The notes under the pieces were generated by a model. The model saw nothing but the letters and a program-made list of their open reading frames with translations, was not told the DNA's origin and did not search any database. A DNA stretch of 59,818 bases from Branchiostoma floridae (taxonomy: Eukaryota; Chordata; Leptocardii; Amphioxiformes; Branchiostomatidae): contig NC_049986.1 in NCBI RefSeq assembly GCF_000003815.2, positions 24,271,688 to 24,331,505 of the forward strand, given 5' to 3'. Position numbers and translations under genes: made by a program. This document shows positions 10,873 through 20,000 of this stretch, one piece after another (the first letter of the stretch is position 1; every line of letters begins with the position of its first letter).

Positions 10873-13800
10873 GTAAGGCAAGATCTTGCTTTTGTGGTAG
10901 CAAATTTTGATTAAAAACTAAGCTTCGACTAAGCAAGACAACGTTTTCCAACCATCTTGCGAATTCAACCAATCCATCCACCCATCCATCAATCAATCAA
11001 TGTCTGATATACGATCGATTGACCAATCTTTCTCGAATTACCACAGGAAGCCCCCTACCGGGGTTGCGTAAATTTCTGCCCTTCAAGATCGATCGATTAA
11101 TTGATTGATTGATTAACTGATTGATTGTTCTCCCCCTCAGTGACCCAGGAAGCCCCTGAACAGGAATGTGCAGATCTCTGCTCCTACCAGAACAGTAACT
11201 GTCGGCAGTTCTTCGCGGGGTCCCCATGGCCCGCCAGTAGCTACACTACCGTGGGCTCGCAGGACAGCTGCATGGTGAGTTTTTTGTTTATTTGCACATT
11301 AAGAAAGGCCATTATAAACAATAAACATTCGGTAAAATAGGTACCAGTGGAGGGAAAGACGTGTTTACCTTACTCTAGGACCTCAAAACAAATTGATTTT
11401 TACCGATAAATGAAATCTAAAATATTAGAAAGTGATAACGTTTATGAAGGTTAGACATCCAGGTAAGTGATATTCAAATACAATTCAATCTCTACAATTG
11501 GATAAAAAACGGAATTTACTTCCGAACGTTTCGAGTGACATCCATCACTCTTCTTTAGCGTCACTAGAATGAACTCGCAGAACAATCCACACAAGTACAG
11601 CTAACTGGAAAAAATGGTTTAACCACTGAAAAGTTACTCAAATGTAAATCATGTCTGCATAGTTTTCTATGATCAGACAAGTGTCAGAAAGTGATAACGA
11701 TACAATAGGGAAAATAAAATGAGTAATGATACATATTTAGATTACGAACTGAACATATGACGTTAACACATTGGGCTAGCATATTGTTGGCATATTTGCC
11801 TAGCCTAATGAGTTTTCAGGGCACGTCAGATAAGAGGAGGTTCTTTGTATATTGGTCTGTAGGTTTGCCAGACCACAACCGGGGAGGGCACACCGCTGTA
11901 CGCTGCTATGTACAACATGCACTATAGGTCTAGACTCTATAGGAAATTTGATGAAACTCTTGGCAAAACTTTTGTGACTGGTAATAACTTGTAGTAACCT
12001 CCACAACATGATCGGGAAACATCCAGACCACTGACGGGGAAAGTGAATGACGGGGAATTGACCTGACACCCACTACCGCGTACCGGAGTACACCGCTTTC
12101 GCCATCACACGGGAAAACCTGGATATCTAACTGTTATGTGTATGTTTGACTGCAGGTTTGCCAGACCACAGTCGGGGAGGGCACTCCGCTGTACGCTGCC
12201 GTTTTAATACAACATGCACTACCGAATCCCCGAGTACACCGCGCCGCCTCCGCCGTCACACACGGGAAAACCTGGATATCTAACCGTTGTGTGTATGTTT
12301 ACCTGCAGGTTTGCCAGACTACAGCCGGGGAGGGCACACCGCTGTACGCCGCTGTGTACAACATGCACTACCGCGTGCCCGAGTACACCGCCTCCGCCAT
12401 CACTCGCGACCCGGAAGGGAAAACCTACGAGCGGCCTGACTCCGACCTTTGGTACCGTGTGCAGCTGGGTGCGTTAACCATAGCAAATTTACGTCAAAGG
12501 AATTCCTATAGAATACAGTGGTCATTGCAATCACAAAATGTCATAAAAGAACCAGCGTCTTATGTTTTATATACTATTTTTTGCAATGAACTTAACTCGT
12601 CGTTAAAGTTATGATTAAGTAACGATAAGGGTCTTCATGAACTTAAAGTTACCTAACCATAATATGTACATATATTTAGATGCTATCAATCTTCGTTGTT
12701 GTCTCAAACTAGGACTGTGTCCCACTGAACTCCACGAGGCCATCGAGGACGGCTGTGACGATGACACCGCCACCTGGGGCATCACGGGAAAGGACGACCT
12801 CTGCCCTTTGCCCTCTGACGTCACGGACATGCTGTGGCGGTACGGGGATTGTGGGAAGTGCCAGTCCCTGTCCGGAGACTACAGCAGCTGTGGGTACTAC
12901 TTCAACAGGGGGCATCTCAACCCGAACTCCATCAACAACCAGACACGGGACGTGGAGGAGGGGACCTTCAGTCTTCTCAACTCGGCTCCACAGGTGAGAC
13001 AATCACAGTTACCATAACAGCCGTGGTAACTATAGCAACAGCCAGACACAGGACGTGCAGGAGGGAACCTTCAGCCTTCTTAACTCAGCTCCGCAGGTCA
13101 CAGTTACCATAGCAACCGTGGTAACTAAAGTAACCATTGTAACCATAGCAACAACCAGACAAGGCGTGCAGGAGGGAACCTTCAGTATTCTCAACTCGGC
13201 TCCGCAGGTAATTAAAGCAATCATAGTTACCATAGCAAACATGGTAACCATAGCAACAACTAGACAAAAAGCGTGGACGAAGGAGCGTACTTTCTTCTCA
13301 ACTCTGCTCTACAGGTAAGGCAATCAAATTACTATAACAATTGTTGTAACCATAATAACAATCAGATACTTGACGTGGAGGAAGGGACCTTCAGTCTTCT
13401 TAACTCAGCTCCGCAGATAAGGCAATCTCAGTTACCGTGGCAACCGTGGTAACCATAGCAACAACCAGACACAAGACGTGCAGGAGGGAACTTTCAGTCT
13501 TCTTAACTCGGCACCACAGGTAAGGCAATCATAGTTACCATAACAACCGTGGTAACTATAGCAACAGCCAGACACAGGACGTGCAGGAAGGCACCTTCAG
13601 CCTTCTTAACTCGGCTCCACGGGTAAGGTAGTCATAGTAACCATAGCAAACATGGTAACTATAGCAACAGTGGTAACCATAGCAACGACCAGGCACAAGA
13701 CGTGCAGGAAGGCACCTTCAGCCTTCTTAACTCGGCTCCACAGGTAAGGTAGTCATAGTAACCATAGCAAACTTGATAACTATAGCAACTATTGTAACCA

Positions 13801-16800
13801 TAGCAACGAGCAGACACGGGACGTGGAAGAAAGAACCTTCAGTCTTCTCATCTTAGCTCCACAGATAAGAAAATCACAGTTACCTTAGCAACCGTGGTAA
13901 ATATAACAGCCTTGGTAACAATAGCAACGACCAGACAACCTTTCTTGTCATTAAACGAGCATTTTCCCGCCAGGCCGCCGACTTTAACCAGTGCACGTGG
14001 CAGCCGTACGAGTGCGCGGTGGGACTGATAGCCGAGAAGGTCTTCACCAAGGCCGCGCAGTCCGGATCTGACGTCAGGAGCATCTACGTCATCACCGGAA
14101 CCAAGCTGGGCCGTGGCCACAAGTGGCTGAAGGGGCGCGCCGCCATTCCGGACTTCTACTGGAAGGCGGTCTGCTACCCTGGGGACGAGGCCAAGGGCAT
14201 CGCACCTTTCGCTTTCGCCTTTTACGGTGCGAACTGTAACTGCACGAAGGTTAAGACGGTAGGGATAAGTGTCTTCGAGGAGTGGCTGTACCGCGGAAGC
14301 GTCTACCCGGAGAGTCGGCTGTTTCCCGGATCCGTCTGCGAGGGGAATGTCTCAGTCTGGACGGACGACAACGGGGACAGCTTCGAGACGTTCTTGGAGA
14401 AGGTCACTCCGGAATGCCGGAAGGGCACAGGTGATCTGGAGACCAGGTGCGCTAATCCGGAGCGGGAGGCATGCCAGAAGTGAGTAGAATCTACCAGTAC
14501 TAGTAAACATTTAGGAATTATCATGGGCAAATTACGTCGGGGAAAATTGACTGTAGTTCTGTCTAGAAAATGAGTGACAATTTACTAACCTAGCAAGACA
14601 AAGCCGCACACGGAAATGAAGAATATTATCGGTATATCATTTGTGAGACATTATAGATTTGTCATGTTCATTCTATCCTTAGACCAAGTAAGCCTGTAAC
14701 GCCGCCCGTCAAGCCACCAGGACCACAAGGGGGTTTGCCACCATCTCCATCGCTGGGGTCACCGCTCACTTCGGACATGCCAACTGACGAACTGCCCGCA
14801 AATGTCACCGCCGAGGATAAATGCATCATGTACAAAGGTTTGGTGCAACTTATTTTGATAGCTTATCATACAGTCTGATTGACCCATCCTTTTAATTTAC
14901 ATAAATGAATGAATGTATAGATACAGTCAAACCTGCAGCAGACACCACGTATACATAAGGACCAACTGGCCATTGGTATACAATCAACCCTATACAAGTG
15001 ACCACATGTGCATAAGGACCATCTGACCATTGATATACAGTAAAACCTTTACTACTGACCAACACAACACAAGGACCCTCTGGCCATTATGGCTACTTTC
15101 TGGTTTCGTGGTCTCTCAAATTATATTTCTCATAGTCCCAAGCAATAGACTCAAACTCAGTCTGAAGCTATAGACTCAAACCCAGTCTGAAGCAATAGAC
15201 TCAAACCCAGTCTGAAGCAATAGACTCAAACCCTGTCTGAAGCAATAGACTCAAACCCAGTCTGAAGCAATAGACTCAAACCCAGTCTGAAGCAATAGAC
15301 TCAAACCCAGTCTGAAGCAATAGACTCAAACCCAGTCTGAAGCAATAGACTCAAACCCAGTCTGAAGCAATAGACTCAAACCCAGTCTGAAGCAATAGAC
15401 TCAAACCCAGTCTGAAGCAATAGACTCAAACCCAGTCTGAAGCAATAGACTCAAACCCAGTCTGAAGCAATAGACTCAAACCCAGTCTGAAGCAATAGAC
15501 TCAAACCCAGTCTGAAGCAATAGACTCAAACCCAGTCTGAAGCAATAGACTCAAACCCTGTCTAATGCTAATTTCAACCCTTTCCCCAAACAGTTTCAGA
15601 CGAAGCCCCCGTGGATCGGTGCATGGAGCGCTGCGCCAATAACTACCAGTGGTGGCAGGAATGTTCCAACTTCTTCGTCGGGACGCCATGGCCGCCAAGC
15701 AGTTACAGGTAACGGTTATGGTAATGTCGGTGAAGATACGCCAAAGGCAGTGACAGTGGTGCTGACGAAAGGTAGTGGAGGCTATCTGAAATGTCTTCAA
15801 CTGTTGTATTTCATTGGTTTTGACCTTTGAACGACTAAGACTTTGAGTAACGGACAATGGCTTTGTACTGACGAAATGGATGTTATTTGCTCTACTGATG
15901 ATTGTCCCCTTTTGTCTCTACTTGACTTTGTAACACGTCATATCCTAATGTCGACCCCTCTTGGAAGTCCACTTTTAAAATATGAAGGGGTCACCCAGTT
16001 GCCTAAGGATGAAATAAATATCATATGAATGAACAAATTACATGTTTGCTCAAGTACATTTTTGCCCAACCGATCTAAGTACCGTGTTTGAGGTGCAAAA
16101 TGTTCCTTTACCATACAGCTCCACGAGCTCCAGCGCCTCCTGCCCAATCTGCCAGATGCAGGCTGACCGCGAGGAGGCGCTGTTCGCCACCAGGTTCCAC
16201 ACGGAGCTCCGGATTCCGGAGTACACGGCTGACGCAATAGTCAGGGCCCCCGACGGTCTGGAGGATCCGCGTGATGATGACGGCACGCTGTGGAACAGGG
16301 TACAGCTGGGTAAGCTTGAAGCCATCTTCTCGAATCACCACTCATGGAGTGCAGAAAGGCACACTGAGTGAAGGATTTACAACCTAGCATTTCCTATAGA
16401 TTTATGTAACAAAAGTATCTTGAGGACTTTTTTACTGTCCAAGCAGAGGATCAGCTATCATAATGGCTTTTTTAATTAGTTTAGGCGTTTCTATCGGGCT
16501 GTGGCCGAGAGAAAGCAAACGGTACAAAATAGTAAACCAAATAAAAACGCCTATTAAACACACGTCAAAAACAGACGGAGTTGATCAGCTTGGAGAGTAG
16601 ACTTTCTGGCATTGTCGTGTGACTCTTCGAATACATTGTTTTGGACCTTGCAATCGCATCCAAGAAGTGAACTTGCCCAGACTCCGAAGCGAGTTTCTGG
16701 AGCATTTGGTCGGTTAACTTCAGGAGAGCTATAGAAACAAAAAGTCGAGTTTGTGTGCTAGCTCGATTATGACGTCATCTTATGTTGTGCCCAGGTCTCT

Positions 16801-18087
16801 GCTCTTCCACCTTCCATGACCACATCCGGGACACCTGTGACTTCCCGGAAACCTGGTGGTGGGGCGTGACGAAGGTTTCCTCCCGGTCCTGCAGGCTCAG
16901 GTAGTTTGTTTATTAAGATCTTCATTGGTGCTACACTATTTCGTTTGACAGTACTGGGGTCCTTTACAATATATGTATAATTAAATGAAATTCTAAGAAC
17001 AATTTTAAACAGGAAATTAAACAAGATCAAACGTGGTGATTTTAAAGTGAGTGGGGGGGGAGGGTTTCAGAGGCCAACACGAAATAGCATTAACATAATC
17101 TGAGTTTGGCAGAAATTCAGGAGTAATATATAATTGACAAAATATGACTAAGTTGAATGGAATGAGTAAAATGAATATACAATAGAATGAATCAAAATTG
17201 AAAGTAAGAATTTCACTTTCCTTGTGGTAGTTCTTCGCTGTACCTAGAGGAATGCGGGGACTGTCAGGGTTTAGATGACAACTATGACGGTTGCGGAACA
17301 TACGCAGACAGGGGACATCTCAACCCGAACGCCATCAACAACCGGGACGAGGCTTCGAGGGAAGCTACGTTTAGTTTCATCAACGTGGCGCCACAGGTAC
17401 TGACGAAAGAGTTTTCACATCAGTGTAAAACAGTCATCTTAGCACACAAAATACTTGTAATTGGAGTTACATGATATGTTTGGATGAACTAGTGGAATCA
17501 ACATTCGGCACCACCTTCCATTTAGGATGACTGCCAAAATTTAAGTAATTGTCGAACCAAGCAAAGATGATCTAATACGATTGTAAGACAAACCCAGGTT
17601 TATTCCTTTTCTTAGGGCATTTTGTCTTTCTCTTCTACTTCATCTATTTTTCATTTCATCGATCCTTACCTATTTCCAACAGGCTCCACATTTCAACCGA
17701 CACGTGTGGGAGAGTTTTGAAGAAAAGGTCCGGTACAAGGCTGAAGAAGTCTACAGGAACGCCGAGGCTGCCGGCTCTGGTCACGTGACGCTCTACGTAA
17801 TCACCGGGACCAAGACCGGCCCTGGGAACGAGTGGCTGAAGGGCCGGGTGGCCTTCCCGGATTACTTCTGGAAGGCCGTGTGCTACCCCGGGGACGAGAG
17901 CGCGGGGCTGCGGCCATTCGGGGTGGGGTTCTACGGGAGGAACGTCAACTTTATAGAGGTGGAGGACATGGTGTCGCTGGGTCTGTCTGAGTTCGACTCC
18001 TGGCTGTACGATGGTGGGGAGAAGCACATCTTCCAGGGCTCTGTCTGCGCCACAGGCGTGGATAAATGGGACATAGAAAATGAATAG
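5838..18087 (+). CDS. tandem-nuclease protein with N-terminal hydrophobic segment (ENDOD1-like)
   Basis: Nineteen exons: 5838-5943, 6474-6583, 8369-8488, 8834-8936, 9073-9221, 9561-9746, 10032-10190, 10487-10689, 10832-10872, 11141-11274, 12309-12468, 12713-12993, 13974-14479, 14683-14837, 15594-15708, 16119-16309, 16795-16900, 17231-17396, 17683-18087. Every junction is GT-AG and keeps phase, giving 3396 nt, 1131 residues. Residues about 6-27 form one hydrophobic segment (signal peptide or signal anchor). Residues about 40-390 are unrecognised. Two Endonuclease_NS (DNA/RNA non-specific, His-Me finger) domains follow, split by a proline-rich linker in exon 14. The expected location is secretory or cell surface, hydrolysing nucleic acid with a divalent metal. 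The chosen ATG opens the hydrophobic segment in a fair context (gacATGG). A single transcript is inferred from matching phases, so two adjacent genes remain possible. Confidence 0.8.
6584..8150 (+). repeat. tandem array of 12 extra copies of a 72-nt exon segment plus splice signals
   Basis: After exon 2, the block starting TGGCTGGTGTACCC and ending CTCAGG recurs at about 6639, 6762, 6877, 7008, 7139, 7266, 7397, 7528, 7655, 7770, 7901 and 8016, with a decayed copy near 8180. Copies are separated by gtgagtccgccatg, a (tttg)n run and ttgag. Each therefore has an AG before it, a T-rich tract and usually a good GT donor after it. Length 72 nt in phase 0-0 makes a copy splice-compatible between exons 2 and 3. 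Copies at 6639, 6762, 7139 and 7528 begin TGA instead of TGG. Copy 7901 has a shifted donor (CAGgttgag). Whether any copy is used in mRNA cannot be told. Confidence 0.9.
11527..11562 (-). repeat. hammerhead-like hairpin, degenerate
   Basis: On the minus strand it reads CTAAAGAAGAGTGAT...TCACTCGAAACG. It is a close relative of the + strand copy at 49159 but has a damaged first core block. It lies in nuclease-gene intron 10 within a dispersed repeat. Confidence 0.5.
11863..12278 (+). pseudogene. decayed tandem copies of nuclease exon 11 (acceptor side)
   Basis: Two copies precede the real exon at 12309. One starts at 12156, exactly 153 bp upstream, with an intact tgcag acceptor but an insertion after GCTGCC that breaks the frame. 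An older one is split between 11863-11930 and about 12065-12130. Intron sequence ending gtgtatgtttgactgcag is duplicated with the exon, so the unit spans a splice acceptor. Confidence 0.8.
12961..13870 (+). repeat. exon-edge minisatellite at the donor of nuclease exon 12
   Basis: The last ~30 nt of exon 12 (GGGACCTTCAGTCTTCTCAA, then the CCACAG donor side) and its donor are repeated about eight times with roughly 100-bp spacing, down to 13870. Filler between copies is rich in gttaccatagcaac and ggtaactatagcaac blocks. Several copies keep CAGGTAAGG-type donors. I see no convincing matched acceptors, so these are more likely decoy donors than exons. Confidence 0.85.
14683..14837 (+). other. proline-rich linker exon between the two nuclease domains
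   Basis: Exon 14 encodes PSKPVTPPVKPPGPQ and LPPSPSLGSPLTSD, low-complexity and Pro/Ser-rich. It is bounded by phases 2 and 1 that fit exons 13 and 15, which is the main support for one polypeptide carrying both domains. Confidence 0.75.
15143..15566. repeat. 25-bp minisatellite in nuclease intron 14
   Basis: About 17 head-to-tail copies of cagtctgaagcaatagactc plus aaacc, nearly identical, ending ~30 bp before the exon 15 acceptor. The homogeneity implies recent expansion. Confidence 0.95.
15594..18087 (+). other. second nuclease domain (exons 15-19), canonical DRGH
   Basis: Exons 15-19 repeat the layout of the first domain: CSNFFVGTPWPPSSY, CPICQMQADREEALF, RIPEYTADAI, then CGTYADRGHLNPNAINN with the full DRGH motif, FINVAPQAPHFNRHVWESFE with the metal-ligand Asn and Glu, and the tail LYVITGT, YFWKAVCYPGDESAG and GSVCATGVDKW. 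The protein ends DIENE at 18087. Matching exon structure points to internal duplication of a four-to-five exon block. Confidence 0.9.
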
Positions 18088-18499
18088 GAACAGGGCACAA
18101 CTGCAAAGTTAATGCAAACCCTCTCTTCAACATGAAAGGCATCCATTGCCAAAGTCAAACCTGTTAGATAGAGGGAGTTTATTTAAAAGTTCATTAAGGT
18201 AAAGAATTAGATGGCAAGTGGAACAGACTTGAAGGCTTTTGTTTGCGCTTAAGACTTGGTGAAATGGGAGTTAGAGTGTAAATAGTCTGGTGGATAAAAT
18301 TAAAGTGCTTCTTATATCAACGCGTCGTCTCTTAGAATGAACCCAGGCTATAACCGTAACAATGCCTCTGATGCTGATCATAGAATATATTTACAGCACA
18401 GTTTTTATGAAAGGCAGGGGTTGACGACAGTGTAGTAGATATCTCGAGTATGTATGGAAGTAAGAGTATATAAATTATATTTTGGGACAAATAATTTGG

Positions 18500-18645
18500 A
18501 TATAGGAGAATTCTTGTACACAACCAGGATGATCTCATTTGCTTACATTTCGGTGTCTATCAGACACGTTCCTCAGAGCTTCTGACTGGAGTTCTGCTTC
18601 TCGCCGCTATATGTAGCCGATGTAGGTGGCGCTTTTGTTTTTGAA
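18500..18645 (-). repeat. dispersed repeat with hammerhead-like hairpin
   Basis: The reverse complement is a homologue of 58310-58450. It shares AGAAGCT, core CTGAGGA, a GTGTCT/AGACAC stem, GAAATGTA and a downstream GGTTGTGTACAA. It lies in the nuclease gene 3' UTR. Confidence 0.6.
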
Positions 18646-18951
18646 CAGTTTTATGGCTTCTAGAGTGCTCAAACACATAGGTGTACAGCTAAGGGAACGT
18701 TTCTTGGTGAAGCCAAAGCTGATGCTAGCGCTGTAAAACGTTCCATTGTGAGGATTTATTCGTACTAAAAGCTCTGTATAAACTCTGTTTAACAATGGTG
18801 AAGTTCTACAATCATCAATATTGTGTGGAAATACAACGGTGCTTACATGTATGGTATATGTTGTGTCTATTTGTATAGTGGAGGAATTTACCCTTTTAAG
18901 ATATTGAAATATCTGCTGTAGGTTTTAATATGAGCTTTGGGGAGGCGGTAA

Positions 18952-18957
18952 AATAAA
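18952..18957 (+). terminator. poly(A) signal candidate of the nuclease gene
   Basis: AATAAA about 865 nt after the stop. The same element and flanks (ggggaggc...aataaaac) are kept in the 3'-end relic at 37277, supporting a real 3' UTR end. Confidence 0.55.
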
Positions 18958-19239
18958 ACTGGTTGAAAATATGACACACACAGATCTGTGGCTCTTGTTG
19001 CTAGCAGTAGACATTCGTCGGTCTCACAAACTATAAATGATTGATTTCAAAATAACAATTTAAAAAAAATACTAAAAGTCTGTGGACTCAGTAGAATATG
19101 AAATAACTAGATAGACAAACAAGAATTGTAATTCGTTTTCATAGAAATTGTCAAGAAAGAATCGCAGTAAACTTTTGTGTCACAGTCCAAGAGTACATGC
19201 AATCAAACTCGACACGCGTACATTAGTTTGAGTCATAAC

Positions 19240-20000
19240 AAACAACGTGCCCCGTCTGGTAACACGGCGCACATTGAAGAGACTCCGGGGACCAAAGGGC
19301 ATTCTGGGTAAACACACTGGCAAACACATCCCGCCACAGCAAACATGGGGCCTTCAAAACAACAGGTGACGTAATTCTAAGATAAACGTGATATCCCAGC
19401 ATTCTTTGAGCTAATTAAAAAGTAACACATACGGTGAAGATCTTATTGGAATTGAAAAAAAGTCCCGTTGACTGTTTTGAATTCGTCAAAATATTAACTC
19501 TAGATGTAGGTCCAGAATTGCAATTAATTTTCCGAGAAAATTGACAAATAAGAAACTATTATAAGAGCATGCAATACCATGCTCGTACAGTAGTCATAAC
19601 AAGTAAAGTGCCTCGTCCGATATCATGACGCGCATTGCAGAGTCTCCGGGGCTAAAGAGCATCCTAGGTAAACACCTCTCGCCACAGCAAACACGTGAGC
19701 TTCAAAGCAACAGGTGACGTCACAGCAACGTGATATCCCAGCATTCTTTGAGGTGCTAATTGAACAATAACACCTACGATGTCGATCTCATTGCACTTGG
19801 TCAGCAAACTCCACAAACGCAAACTTTTCAAGTTAAACAGAAAACTGAATATATATCGATTAATCAAGCCATTATAGATATCCAATAACATAGGTTTGCA
19901 AAGTTTGCTTTAATTAAACGTCATCAAGATGGCAGTCTAGGTATGACCTCATAAAAAAATAGCTTTTTCCCAGCATGCCCTTGCGCAACAGGTTCGTGTG
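19240..20000. repeat. ~350-bp tandem duplication with ZNF143-like motifs
   Basis: Two diverged copies (about 19240-19440 and 19598-19790) share gccacagcaaaca, caacaggtgacgt and cgtgatatcccagcattc. The TCCCAGCATTCTTTGA boxes, a reverse-oriented GCATTCTGGGTAA near 19300 and a stronger TTCCCAGCATGCCCTTGCG near 19967 resemble ZNF143/THAP11 sites. This could be a promoter cluster; no transcript is visible here. Confidence 0.45.

Larger units (their letters stand above)
11141..14479 (+). other. first nuclease domain (exons 10-13), NRGH variant
   Basis: Exons 10-13 encode the ENDOD1-type preface (CRQFFAGSPWP, VYNMHYRVPEYTASAI), a variable insert, then GYYFNRGHLNPNSINN and SLLNSAPQAADFNQCTW, ending in the conserved tail RSIYVITGT, FYWKAVCYPGDEA and VCEGNVSVW. 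The family catalytic motif is DRGH; here Asp is Asn while the general-base His is kept. The metal-ligand Asn (LLNSAPQ) and the following N-x3-W-x3-E pattern are present. Activity could be reduced or altered; that is inference. Confidence 0.85.

Noticed and set aside
15143-15566. CRISPR-like regular array
   Set aside because: The units are contiguous 25-bp repeats with no unique spacers, in a eukaryotic intron.
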